Positions 6,166-15,077 of a stretch of DNA of 22,252 nt are shown here, piece by piece. Position 1 is the stretch's first letter, and each line of letters opens with the position of its first letter. This stretch comes from JBHWPB01 sp043424675 (GTDB lineage Bacteria > Bacillota > Bacilli > Lactobacillales > Carnobacteriaceae_A), in contig JBHWPB010000099.1 of assembly GCA_043424675.1 (NCBI GenBank), positions 1 to 22,252 of the forward strand. The letters run 5' to 3'. The notes beneath the pieces were generated by a model. The model was not told the origin of the DNA, did no database searches, and was given only the letters and a program-made list of their open reading frames with translations. The position numbers and the translations under genes were made by a program.

Positions 6166-8802
6166 ATGAGTAATTTAGATCAGAATATGTCTCGAGCAGA
6201 AAGAAAAAAAGCTGCTCATAATACAAATAGTGGATCGTTATTTAAGACGATCATGAAGTTTATACTCGGAGCCATCGTTCTAGCTGCAGTAGTTGTAGGT
6301 GGAGTTTCTGCTTATTGGATTGTTACTGCTCCAGAAATCACTGAAGCTGATTTATATGGAACTCTAGGCTCTGATGTTGTAGATAAAGATGGAAATGAAG
6401 TCTATTCTTTTGGAGAACAGGAGAGAGATTTTATTGCACCGGAAGAAATCCCTTCAGTACTTGAAGAGGCTGTTTTAGCTATTGAGGATCAGCGTTTCTA
6501 CGATCATATTGGAGTGGACCCGATCCGCATTGGAGGTGCAGTGGTTGCCAACTTTAGAGAGGGCTTCGGTTCTGAAGGTGGAAGTACAATTACCCAGCAA
6601 CTTATTAAAATGAGTGTCTTCTCCACTACTGGAGAAGATCAGACCCTTAAGAGAAAGGTTCAAGAAGCTTGGCTGGCGCTGCAAGTTGAACAAGAGTACT
6701 CAAAAGAACAAATTCTCACCCTTTATATCAATAAAGTATACATGTCTGATAATGTCTATGGGATGGGGACAGCAAGCGAGCATTATTACGGTAAATCTGC
6801 CTCTGAACTAGAGCTTCATGAAGCTGCTCTGTTAGCGGGTATGCCGCAAGCTCCCAACTCCTACAACCCCTATGATTTTCCGGAACAAGCCAAAAGCCGT
6901 CGTGACACTGTTATCTATGCGATGCTAGACAAAGGGACTATCGATGAAGCTACTGCGGAAGATGCCTACGATGTTCCCATCGAAGAAGGTCTTATTGAAC
7001 GAGAATTGGGGAGCGAAGATCAGTTAGTACTGGACGCTTATATCAAACAAGTTCTAGAAGAAGTTCAGACCAAAACAGATCTCGATCCTTATACAGCGGG
7101 TTTGACTATTTATACAAATCTTGACACAGAAGCACAGCACTTTTTATATGATGTTTTAAATTCAGATCAGTATATTAATTATCCAGATGAAGATTTCCAA
7201 GCAGGAATTTCTGTGTTAGATGTTGAGACAGGGAAAGTCTTAGCTTTAGGTGGCGGGCGAAATTCCGAGGGACAGCTCACTTATAACCGAGCGACAGAAT
7301 TAGATCGCAGCGTAGGTTCCACTATCAAACCGCTTACCGTTTATGGTCCAGCTATTGAGTATGAACAATATTCAACTTATCATCAATTGGTCGACGAACC
7401 TTATGAGTACCCGACAGGCGGCGCAGTCCAGAATTATGATAGACGTTATGTCGGAAACTTGTCTATGAGAGAAGCGCTTGTTGATTCAAGGAACGTCCCT
7501 ACAATGAAACTCTTTGAAGATGTCGGCCTCGATCGTGCAGAAGAGTTTGTAGACGGGCTCGGCATTCATGAACCAAATAATGGTGAGGGTCTATACTGGT
7601 CCAATGGATTGGGCGGCGAAATTACACCTATGCAGCTGTCTGCTTCTTATGCAGCCTTCGGCAATGGTGGTCAATACACAGACCCTTATACTGTTGAAAC
7701 CATCGAACGTCAAGACGGTCAGACGATCGACTTAACACCTGAAACAACTCAAGCAATGTCGGATTATACAGCTTATATGGTGACCGATATGTTAAAAGAT
7801 GCGGGAGAAAGTTATAACTATGCGACTCATCTGACTGGGCTTGTACATACAGCTAAAACTGGAACAACAAACTACTCGCAGGACGAGCATGCGCAATACG
7901 GAATTCCATCAGGCTACTTCCCAGATCGTTGGACGGCGGGTTACACTACGGAACACTCCGTAGCAGTATGGACAGGATATGACTATCGACATGAACAAGG
8001 AAATTATATGTCCTTCGATGAACCTTCTGGTTATGTGGCCCTTAATATATTTGGTGTTGTCTTAGACCATATGTCTCAAAAAACAGAAACTGGTGATTGG
8101 CAAGCTCCTGAATCTGTTGTGGAGCGAAGTGTGATTGACGGTTCAAACCCGCCTGTCCTTGCGCCAGCCGGACATAGCAATGCTATAACTGAATTGTTCG
8201 TCCGTGGCAATGAACCAGATCCAAGCCTCACTCCTGTGCCTGAAGAGGATCCTGATGAAAAGGAAGACGAGGACAATGATGAACTAGCAGCACCTTCTGG
8301 CCTCACAGCTTTCTATGATGAAGAAGGTGACACAGTTCAAGTACAGTGGGATGCTTATCCTGGAGAAAATGTATCTTATGAGCTGACAATAGATGGTCAA
8401 ACTGTCGACACTGCAGAGACCTCCTATGTTTATGATTCACCTCCTGCAGGGAGCAATATAACTCTCTCTCTGACAGCGATTGTTGGCGGAGAAAATAGTC
8501 CAACAACGACAATTGCTCTGACTATCCCTGGTTCAGCAGAGGAAGACACCTCTGAAGAAGATACCAGCGAAGAAGACACAACAAGTGAAGAAGAATCGAC
8601 TGAAGAGGAAGAAACAACGAGTGAAGATGACACCTCTGAAGATACCACAGAGGATACAGAAAGTGAGGATACCTCGACCGAGGATACAACGACTGATACC
8701 CAGCCGCCTCAACCGGAAGATACCAGTCCTCCTGAGTCAGACACCTCCCCTCCTGATGAGGAGGACGCTCAAGCGGAATCTGAAGATACAGAAGAAGATT
8801 AA
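6166..8802 (+). CDS. ponA: Class A penicillin-binding protein PBP1a, with FN3-like domain and acidic tail
   Basis: The 878-residue bifunctional peptidoglycan synthase has a cytoplasmic basic N-terminus and one membrane helix (about 27-53). The GT51 glycosyltransferase carries IEDQRFYDH with E107, GGSTITQQL (138-146) and the HEAALLAGMPQAP motif. The transpeptidase carries SxxK S385-K388 (GSTIKP), SRN (441-443) and KTGT (564-567). A fibronectin-III-like beta domain (about 708-788) follows. The last 90 residues are a disordered tail rich in D, E, S, T and later P (repeats of EEDTS). It polymerises and cross-links the wall outside the membrane. ATG 6166 has AAGGAG at 6 bases; ATG 6163 and GTG 6151 are less well placed. 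It forms an operon with recU. Confidence 0.96.
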   Translation: MSNLDQNMSRAERKKAAHNTNSGSLFKTIMKFILGAIVLAAVVVGGVSAYWIVTAPEITEADLYGTLGSDVVDKDGNEVYSFGEQERDFIAPEEIPSVLEEAVLAIEDQRFYDHIGVDPIRIGGAVVANFREGFGSEGGSTITQQLIKMSVFSTTGEDQTLKRKVQEAWLALQVEQEYSKEQILTLYINKVYMSDNVYGMGTASEHYYGKSASELELHEAALLAGMPQAPNSYNPYDFPEQAKSRRDTVIYAMLDKGTIDEATAEDAYDVPIEEGLIERELGSEDQLVLDAYIKQVLEEVQTKTDLDPYTAGLTIYTNLDTEAQHFLYDVLNSDQYINYPDEDFQAGISVLDVETGKVLALGGGRNSEGQLTYNRATELDRSVGSTIKPLTVYGPAIEYEQYSTYHQLVDEPYEYPTGGAVQNYDRRYVGNLSMREALVDSRNVPTMKLFEDVGLDRAEEFVDGLGIHEPNNGEGLYWSNGLGGEITPMQLSASYAAFGNGGQYTDPYTVETIERQDGQTIDLTPETTQAMSDYTAYMVTDMLKDAGESYNYATHLTGLVHTAKTGTTNYSQDEHAQYGIPSGYFPDRWTAGYTTEHSVAVWTGYDYRHEQGNYMSFDEPSGYVALNIFGVVLDHMSQKTETGDWQAPESVVERSVIDGSNPPVLAPAGHSNAITELFVRGNEPDPSLTPVPEEDPDEKEDEDNDELAAPSGLTAFYDEEGDTVQVQWDAYPGENVSYELTIDGQTVDTAETSYVYDSPPAGSNITLSLTAIVGGENSPTTTIALTIPGSAEEDTSEEDTSEEDTTSEEESTEEEETTSEDDTSEDTTEDTESEDTSTEDTTTDTQPPQPEDTSPPESDTSPPDEEDAQAESEDTEED

Positions 8803-8820
8803 GATTAAGATTAAAATTAA
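8797..8820 (+). repeat. Hexamer tract giving four in-frame stops at the ponA end
   Basis: GATTAA repeats three times and is followed by AATTAA, so TAA occurs in the ponA frame at 8800, 8806, 8812 and 8818. Confidence 0.85.
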
Positions 8821-8825
8821 ACTAT

Positions 8826-8883
8826 AAAAAGGTAGGATAAGAAAGCAATCTAAGTGATTGACTTTCATTATCCTACCTTTTTT
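8826..8883. terminator. Strong bidirectional terminator between ponA and nth
   Basis: AAAGGTAGGATAA (8828-8840) pairs with TTATCCTACCTTT (8868-8880). The stem continues inward with GAAAG/CTTTC and CAATC/GATTG across two single-A bulges, giving about 23 base pairs around a 5-base loop. T-runs follow on both strands, so it should serve ponA and the convergent nth operon. Confidence 0.93.
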
Positions 8884-9039
8884 GTTGTAACAATTATTTG
8901 AATAAAGCTGCCTTTTGCCGTGCATCTTAATATAATTCTAAAGGCTGCAATGGGTGGATCTTTCGAGAAAATGCTAGAGCCAGAGGAGGCGCCAACTCCT
9001 TCTACTTACCCCACCTTCTCTCCTTCAGAGCGTTTTTTA

Positions 9040-9678
9040 TCACATATTAGCTTTCACAAGTTCTACACACTCTGTATGATCGTGTTTTCTAGCTGGGCAT
9101 TGGTAGCGTCCAAAGAAGATCATACGGTGGTGAGCTATAGACCATAAATCTTCTGGCAGCTTTTCCATCAGATATCTCTCTACTTGGTCGCGCGACGCTT
9201 CTTCTGGCGCTATATAGAACCTTTTAGAGATGCGTTCCACGTGTGTGTCTACTGCTATGGCAGGAACATCGAAAGCTACGCTCATGACTACATTAGCCGT
9301 TTTACGGCCTACCCCTGGCAGTTTCATCAAGTCGGTGCGATTATCAGGAACTTCGCCATCAAATTCTTCAACCAATATTTTAGATGTATTCTTTATAAAC
9401 TTCGCTTTGTTTCTATATAAACCAATCGAGCGAAGATGCTTTTCTAAGCTTTCGATGGGCGCTTCCATCATTGCTTCCGGCGTCGGGTATTCTTCGAATA
9501 AAGTCGGAGTCAATTTATTAACAGCGACGTCAGTTGTTTGAGCACTGAGAATAACTGCTATCAATAACTCAAATGGACTCTCGTGTGTAAGCTCAGCCTG
9601 AGCTTCTGGAAATATTTCACCCATAGCTTCTATAACTTGAGTAGTATCTTCTGAAGATAATAATTCTCTATCAGTCAT
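9040..9678 (-). CDS. nth: Endonuclease III, two of four cluster cysteines missing
   Basis: The 212-residue DNA glycosylase/AP-lyase removes oxidised pyrimidines. It has SAQTTD (45-50), the helix-hairpin-helix LPGVGRKTANVV with catalytic K126, and VDTHVER with catalytic D144. The usual C-terminal iron-sulfur loop is C-x6-C-x2-C-x5-C. Here only C194 and C204 remain, with H201 and A210 at the other two places, and the protein stops soon after. Loss of this cluster is also seen in streptococcal Nth. ATG 9678 is chosen for AAGGGA at proper spacing and for homology; an upstream extension to 9723 is unlikely. It is the last gene of the minus-strand block, 45 bases after dnaD, and ends toward the bidirectional terminator. 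Confidence 0.94.
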   Translation of the reverse strand: MTDRELLSSEDTTQVIEAMGEIFPEAQAELTHESPFELLIAVILSAQTTDVAVNKLTPTLFEEYPTPEAMMEAPIESLEKHLRSIGLYRNKAKFIKNTSKILVEEFDGEVPDNRTDLMKLPGVGRKTANVVMSVAFDVPAIAVDTHVERISKRFYIAPEEASRDQVERYLMEKLPEDLWSIAHHRMIFFGRYQCPARKHDHTECVELVKANM

Positions 9679-9723
9679 AAATCTTTCCCTTCTGCATTTA
9701 TTTATCCTACCTGTATTCTTCAA

Positions 9724-10425
9724 TCAATCGTCATCTATCCAACGATACAGAGGCACATCATTCTCATCAGATGTGTCTATTTGGTCTGGTTCCGTCCTTC
9801 TAAACTTATCACGAAAACGATCAGACTCTCTTTCTGCTTGTTCGAGAGTTCGAATATTCTTATTTTCCCAATTCAAGAGAATACGATCCATATATTTCAA
9901 ACTATATGCTTGGTTCAACACCGCTTCACGCAGGGCCATGTTGATCAACTCCACACTATAAAGATCTTCGTCTAGCCACTGGCTGATCATTTCTATTTCG
10001 ATAGGCGATAAGGAGCGCCCAAATTCTTGTTCGAAACTTTGATATAGTTGCCCGCGCTCTACTCGTTTTTGATTACGGTTATCTTCTTTTCTGTCTTGTT
10101 TTTTCATGACAATAAGTTTTTCCCATAACTGATCTAATGAATAGTAATCATTTTTTTTACCCTCTTCATCAGCTTTCGTCTGGATGGACAAGCACTTTTT
10201 CTCGATCAAACTCTGGATCGTTTGATAAATTGTTTCATTAGCAACTTGCAGGTTTTGAGCGATCTCCGACAAGTCAGGGAAATAATTACCAGAATCTTGA
10301 TAAGATTTGAGCTGTAATAAAATTATAAGTTCTTCATTTGTCAGAGAAAGGACTTTATAGTAGCGGATTAATAAATTAGGGAGTACCGTGTGCCCTTGAT
10401 TCACCCACTCTAAAAACTCTTTCAA
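9724..10425 (-). CDS. dnaD: DNA replication initiation protein DnaD
   Basis: The 233-residue protein has an N-terminal winged-helix domain (about 1-100) and a C-terminal DnaB/DnaD domain (about 125-205) with YMDRILLNWENKNI, matching the family YxxxIxxxW motif. A charged, disordered tail follows. DnaD acts with DnaA, DnaB and DnaI to remodel origin DNA and load the replicative helicase; it is specific to Firmicutes. The start is TTG (10425-10423) with AAGGGG 8 bases upstream. It is directly upstream of nth, as in Bacillus. A TATAAT on the minus strand (10456-10451) lacks a clear -35, so an internal promoter is only possible. Confidence 0.94.
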   Translation of the reverse strand: MKEFLEWVNQGHTVLPNLLIRYYKVLSLTNEELIILLQLKSYQDSGNYFPDLSEIAQNLQVANETIYQTIQSLIEKKCLSIQTKADEEGKKNDYYSLDQLWEKLIVMKKQDRKEDNRNQKRVERGQLYQSFEQEFGRSLSPIEIEMISQWLDEDLYSVELINMALREAVLNQAYSLKYMDRILLNWENKNIRTLEQAERESDRFRDKFRRTEPDQIDTSDENDVPLYRWIDDD

Positions 10426-10481
10426 TATTTACACCCCTTGTTAAAATTCGATTATAATTCTTCGCCTGACGATATTATTTT

Positions 10482-10967
10482 CTATAAATTATCGACACTC
10501 TTAAGCCATTCTCCTGTCTCTAGAGCGACGAGGTAATAACCGATCGTACCGTCTGAGTTCTGGAAAGATATTTCCCAGATAGGGAGGTCTTCATCTTTTC
10601 CTATCCGTGTTTCAAGAATTTCAACATTTTCTAAATCAGACAGTGCCTGCTGCACGGCATCGTGTTCGGAAATAGTTTCTGAGAGAGGAAGGATGTCGAT
10701 GTGCCCGCCTTCTTTTTGAATAATCGCGACAATGTCCTCTTCTTCCCCAGTAGTGCCTGTGACAGTGTAGTAAGTGTCTGTTCCGTTGTACCAGTAAAAG
10801 TTATCCGGATCCTCTAAATCGGCATATTTTTCAGCATGACTAAAGGCATTGTCTCGCGCGGCCCTATACGAACTCATAGACTGACCAAAAATTATAAGCA
10901 CACCTATTATAAAAATACTTAAGATAGCAATCAATGTAGTTAATAATCTCTTCATTTCTTTATCCAC
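10482..10967 (-). CDS. ypmB: YpmB-like membrane-anchored protein (DUF5590/PepSY-like)
   Basis: The 161-residue protein has one N-terminal membrane helix (about 8-30) and an extracellular portion with two small alpha/beta units (about 55-100 and 105-160), resembling PepSY-type folds. The ending (IWEISFQNSDGTIGYYLVALETGEWL) is typical of YpmB. The biochemical function is unknown; PepSY-like domains are often linked to protease inhibition or wall processes. The start is GTG 10967 or ATG 10955; neither has a strong ribosome binding site. It lies between dinG and dnaD as in Bacillus, but without the aspB and asnS genes that separate ypmB from dnaD there. Confidence 0.82.
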   Translation of the reverse strand: MDKEMKRLLTTLIAILSIFIIGVLIIFGQSMSSYRAARDNAFSHAEKYADLEDPDNFYWYNGTDTYYTVTGTTGEEEDIVAIIQKEGGHIDILPLSETISEHDAVQQALSDLENVEILETRIGKDEDLPIWEISFQNSDGTIGYYLVALETGEWLKSVDNL

Positions 10968-11015
10968 TTCTTTTCATCGTATCATCGATCTTCATGTCTT
11001 CGGAAAGTAATCTTA

Positions 11016-13808
11016 TTATTTTTCATCTAAGAAATAACCTAATTGAGGTTGAAGGTTCATTAAGTCAACCTCTTTAATCTGTACATCTTCTGGCAGAGCT
11101 TTTTGGAAATGTGTCGCATAACTTGACTGTACGATTCTATCATCTAAGACGATCATCACACCTTTGTCATCCTTGCCTCGGATAAGACGACCGAAACCCT
11201 GTTTGAACTTCATCATAGCCCGCGGCAGACTGTCTTCCATAAATGGAGAAAGTCCCTGTTCTTTCAGCCAGATATGGCGTGCTCTAACATCGATGCTCGC
11301 AGGTGATTCAAAAGGAAGCCTGGTGATAACCATGAGTCTCAAAGAAGGGCCTGGAAGGTCGATACCTTCCCAGAAACTGCCAGCACCCAGGAGAATAGTA
11401 TCCGGCAGCCTCCTAAAGTTTTTCAATATCCGATTGCGGGATCCGCTTATACCTTGAGCTAAGACAGTCCTTCCTTTCACCAGTTTTTGCTCAGTCAACA
11501 ACGTATAGACCTTGCTTAATGTAGCTTTTGAATTAAATAAAACAAATAATTTTTCATCAGTCTGAGAAGCTATTTCGTGAAGAGCATGAGCTAACTTTTC
11601 CTCATATTCAAGAGAGGTTATTTCATTGATAGATTCGAGCTGTTCTGGGACATAAACCCGTGTTTGCTCCTTGTAATCGAAAATTGAATTGATACGTTCA
11701 AATTTGATAGCGTCATGATGTATTTCTCGCTTGAAATGATCAATATTATCGTCCGTTAAAGCTAAAGTTGCACTGGCATAGACAATATGTTCTATTTCGT
11801 GTAAAGCATCATCCAGGATAAGATTCTTTTGATAATTCTTTTCGATAAAGATGATGTCCCCATTTTGGGAGTTTTCATCAGTAGCTAACCAAAAGCTTGA
11901 TCCTGGGGTTTGATTGTGAAAAAAAGTAAGCAGCTGCTGAAACTGCTCAGTATAATCAGAAAAAGCAGTAAAAAAGCGCTCAAAATTGGCAATCACGCTC
12001 CGAATCTTAAAAGAATCATCGTAGTATTTTTTTAATTCAGCATGAAGCTTGTAATACCTTTTCTCTGTTTCTCTTATGACTCTTACAATCTGTTCTGCTT
12101 GTTCGATTGCAACTTCTGAAATATCGCTTGGATTTACTTTATAACTCAGTGTTTGGTCAGTAGAGTGACTGGTTTGTTCTTTCATGAAAAAATAATCTAT
12201 CCAATCTTCTAAACTAAATTCAATGAAAGAAAGATGATGTTCCAGACGCTCCATGTCCTTCGCTTCAATATTTTGCTCTTCCAGCGTTTTCCATCCTTCT
12301 CGGAATAAAGAGAGACAGTCAGACTCTGAATTAATAAAAGAACGGATATGATTGAGAAAACGAGTTGGAGAAAACTTGATATTCTGGACGCGTTCAGCTA
12401 TTTCTGGAAAATGGTGAGCTTCATCTATAATTAAACGACCGAACTCCGGCAAAACAGGCTCTTCTGATATGAAATGTTGACATAAAAAAGCGTGGTTGGT
12501 GATGATAATAGCCGCATGTTCTGCCTTTTTTAAAGCGACGAGGTAAAAATTATAATCTGCCCATTTTGATTTTCCCATCAAAGGAACTGATTGTTTCGTC
12601 CGTATTTCATCGAAAAAAGCATTATAGTGTTTGCTCTGTATAATTTCATTAAGATCCCCTGTTTTTGTTTCTGTTAACCAAACCAAAACCATCCCCATAT
12701 AAAGTGCGTCTCCACGTGTAATCTCCTCTTGGTTTAATTTATTATAAAAAGCTTCAAGATCAATATAGTGCCTTTTACTCTTCAATAGCACGATACTTTT
12801 GTTAAAAGGAAGAACTTCCTCTAATTCTCTGACATGTCTATCGAGAAACTGCTGTTGAAGCAATGTTGTATAGGTGCTGATGACAATAGGCTTAGCAGCT
12901 GTCGCTTGATAATAAACAGGGAAAAGGTAACCTAAAGTCTTCCCACTCCCAGAAGGTGCTTCAAAAGCAATTTCATGACTTGGATCTTCCTCTGCGAAAT
13001 ATTCGTAAATTGAATTCATCATGACTTCTTGTTCAGATCTTATATCATAAGTATCATCAAAGAGACGAGCTTTATCTTCACTTGTCGCAGGATAGTCTAT
13101 CTCCTGACTGTAATAATCTTCACTTTCTACTTCCTGCTTCTGCAGAGCCAAACCCTTCACGACAATATACTGTTCGTCTAAATCTGATTTTTTCGGATAA
13201 TTATCTATGACCCTTCTTAAAAAATAAGAGGTGTCATATTTGAAGTAGCGCGTCAATTTTTCTAGTCTTTCTAAAGTAACCAGAGGAAGTTTCTTAGCTC
13301 TCCCAAATAACATAATAAAAAGATGAGCAGTGGCTGTCGCATCTGCTTCTGCATCATGAGCTTGATCCAGTCCTAAATGATATTCTTCATCTAGATCAGA
13401 CAGACTGTATCCTTGTTGGTGGGGTAAAAGGATACGAGATAATTCCACTGTATCAATAGCGGGAATGTCTAAAGGTTCAAACCCTTCCCGTTCTAACTCA
13501 TGGTTTAAAAAACGTAAATCAAAATGAACATTATGAGCCACAAAAATACAATCAGATAACAAGTTAAAAATAAAAGCTGCTACATCACTGAAATAGACAG
13601 CATCCTTCACATCTTTATTGCTGAGCCCTGTTAAAGACTCAATGTAAGGTGATATTTTCTGCATCGGATTTATTTTTATATTATAAGTCTGGATAATTTT
13701 TCCATTTTGAATAAGAGCGCATCCAAATTGAATGATGCGATCTCCTTTATTGAACTGGCTGCCTGTCGTCTCTAAATCGACTACAGCAAAATACTGCTCT
13801 TTTACCAT
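11016..13808 (-). CDS. dinG: DinG-type protein: DEDDh exonuclease fused to a superfamily-2 helicase
   Basis: The 930-residue protein has an N-terminal DnaQ-like 3'-5' exonuclease (1-170) with DLETTG (D11, E13), FDLRF (D97) and HDAEADA (H151, D156). The XPD/DinG helicase domain has Walker A APSGSGKT (284-291), DEAH (462-465), the ASATLAL motif, GSFWEGIDLPG and the QGFGRLIRG motif. E. coli DinG holds a [4Fe-4S] cluster between Walker A and DEAH. Here that interval has a single cysteine (C443) and reads LKSKRHYI where a cysteine is expected, so no cluster can form. S. aureus DinG is similar and acts as an exonuclease. ATG 13808 lies behind AAAGGTGG; GTG 13817 is inside that site. It follows cca by 38 bases. 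Confidence 0.94.
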   Translation of the reverse strand: MVKEQYFAVVDLETTGSQFNKGDRIIQFGCALIQNGKIIQTYNIKINPMQKISPYIESLTGLSNKDVKDAVYFSDVAAFIFNLLSDCIFVAHNVHFDLRFLNHELEREGFEPLDIPAIDTVELSRILLPHQQGYSLSDLDEEYHLGLDQAHDAEADATATAHLFIMLFGRAKKLPLVTLERLEKLTRYFKYDTSYFLRRVIDNYPKKSDLDEQYIVVKGLALQKQEVESEDYYSQEIDYPATSEDKARLFDDTYDIRSEQEVMMNSIYEYFAEEDPSHEIAFEAPSGSGKTLGYLFPVYYQATAAKPIVISTYTTLLQQQFLDRHVRELEEVLPFNKSIVLLKSKRHYIDLEAFYNKLNQEEITRGDALYMGMVLVWLTETKTGDLNEIIQSKHYNAFFDEIRTKQSVPLMGKSKWADYNFYLVALKKAEHAAIIITNHAFLCQHFISEEPVLPEFGRLIIDEAHHFPEIAERVQNIKFSPTRFLNHIRSFINSESDCLSLFREGWKTLEEQNIEAKDMERLEHHLSFIEFSLEDWIDYFFMKEQTSHSTDQTLSYKVNPSDISEVAIEQAEQIVRVIRETEKRYYKLHAELKKYYDDSFKIRSVIANFERFFTAFSDYTEQFQQLLTFFHNQTPGSSFWLATDENSQNGDIIFIEKNYQKNLILDDALHEIEHIVYASATLALTDDNIDHFKREIHHDAIKFERINSIFDYKEQTRVYVPEQLESINEITSLEYEEKLAHALHEIASQTDEKLFVLFNSKATLSKVYTLLTEQKLVKGRTVLAQGISGSRNRILKNFRRLPDTILLGAGSFWEGIDLPGPSLRLMVITRLPFESPASIDVRARHIWLKEQGLSPFMEDSLPRAMMKFKQGFGRLIRGKDDKGVMIVLDDRIVQSSYATHFQKALPEDVQIKEVDLMNLQPQLGYFLDEK

Positions 13809-13846
13809 GCTATCCACCTTTATTATGAAAATTTCTGTAACATCTT

Positions 13847-15067
13847 TTATTGACTTTTATGTCTCCGGACGAACACTTCACTTTCTTCGATCAATGCAGT
13901 CTCTTGATTCCTAACCTCACCCAGGACGACTTGTTTCTCTAAGTGAGCTAATAACTCTCCCAGCCAAGGCCCCGGTTTTCCCTCAAATTCTTTTAATATA
14001 ACATCGCCTGATATACCCATGTCGCTCTGCGATTGAATAGGAAGGGTACCCCATTCTTTTTGTATCTCTGTGTAACGGGGGGAGTACCCTAAACTCTCCA
14101 GCATCTTTTCTACATGCAGCATCAGTGGCAGTCCGATTTCATATAAAGTATAGACTGTGTACGTGTCGTTCAAACGTTGAGTGAGCCCATAAATAACTTT
14201 TTGAGTTTCTTTGATAACCTGATTAGAGGTTTTCCACTTCTTCAGGAAATGCTGAACAGCTTCTTCACTTTCTGCCTCTATAAAATACAAGAGAAGACCC
14301 CATACTTCAATTTCAGAGCTTAAGGTCTTTTCTAATTTACCCATTTCTAACAAAGCATCTTTTTCTTTATCTAATCCGGGAAGATGTTGGTAGAGCTCCG
14401 TTTCTATTAGCGTAGGAATAGCTTTATTTCGAAATGTACCAGTCATCAACTTAATAAATTCTTCATGGATTCGTTCTATGGCTATTTTCTCTAACAAATA
14501 GGCATAGTTTCGAATGGCTTCTAATGTTTTTTGAGATATGTCAAAGCCTAATTGTCCTTGAAACCTTACAGCACGCATCATACGCAATGCGTCTTCGCTG
14601 AACCGTTCGAAAGGATCACCTACTGCTTGGATTCTTCGCTCTTTCAGATCTTTTATCCCCTCAAAATAATCAATGACTTTACCTTCTTTTGTCATCGCTA
14701 AAGCATTAATAGTAAAATCTCTTCTTTTTAAATCTTCTCTCAGTGATCTCACAAAAGAAACCTCGTCGGGACGTCTGAAATCTTTATAAGTAGATTCTGT
14801 TCTAAAGGTGGTTATCTCGTAACCTTCCCCGTCTTTTAAAACCATTACTGTTCCATGTTCGATTCCCACATCGACGGTCCTCTTAAAAATAGCTTTAACT
14901 TCTTGAGGCAGAGCACTCGAGGCTATATCGACATCATGAATAGATTTCCCTAACAAATTGTCCCTTACACTACCTCCAACAAAATAGGCCTCATAGCCAT
15001 GATTTTCGAGTTTTTCTAGGATAGGTAGCGCCTCTAAAAATGGGGGGGTTAAATCAATCTCAGTCAA
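13847..15067 (-). CDS. cca: CCA-adding tRNA nucleotidyltransferase
   Basis: The 406-residue class II enzyme adds or repairs the 3' CCA of tRNAs. The head domain has FVGGSVRDNLLG (about 29-40), the metal-binding DVD (45-47) and RRDFTINALA (115-124). The neck has EDALRMMRAVRF (158-169), with the conserved EDxxR pattern for nucleotide selection. The C-terminal helical body and tail bind tRNA. I chose TTG 15067 because AGAGGA (15079-15074) lies 6 bases upstream and the resulting N-terminus fits homologues. ATG 15088, overlapping the mazG end, is an alternative with no ribosome binding site. It sits between mazG (10-base gap) and dinG. Confidence 0.94.
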   Translation of the reverse strand: MTEIDLTPPFLEALPILEKLENHGYEAYFVGGSVRDNLLGKSIHDVDIASSALPQEVKAIFKRTVDVGIEHGTVMVLKDGEGYEITTFRTESTYKDFRRPDEVSFVRSLREDLKRRDFTINALAMTKEGKVIDYFEGIKDLKERRIQAVGDPFERFSEDALRMMRAVRFQGQLGFDISQKTLEAIRNYAYLLEKIAIERIHEEFIKLMTGTFRNKAIPTLIETELYQHLPGLDKEKDALLEMGKLEKTLSSEIEVWGLLLYFIEAESEEAVQHFLKKWKTSNQVIKETQKVIYGLTQRLNDTYTVYTLYEIGLPLMLHVEKMLESLGYSPRYTEIQKEWGTLPIQSQSDMGISGDVILKEFEGKPGPWLGELLAHLEKQVVLGEVRNQETALIEESEVFVRRHKSQ

Positions 15068-15077
15068 ATCAATTCCT

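Noticed and set aside
8303..8648. Ser/Val-rich antisense frames opposite the ponA tail
   Set aside because: They arise from the complement of the Glu/Asp/Ser/Thr codon repeats; no start signals.
8530..8720. Repeated DNA resembling a repeat array
   Set aside because: The repeats are irregular, in-frame codon repeats of a low-complexity protein tail, with no spacers; not a CRISPR array.
8920..9147. Plus-strand frame of 75 codons overlapping the nth end
   Set aside because: No ribosome binding site, no recognisable product, and much of it is antisense to nth.
1643..13850. LexA/SOS boxes near the UDG-like gene, recU or dinG
   Set aside because: I looked for the Firmicutes CGAAC-N4-GTTCG pattern in their upstream regions and found none.
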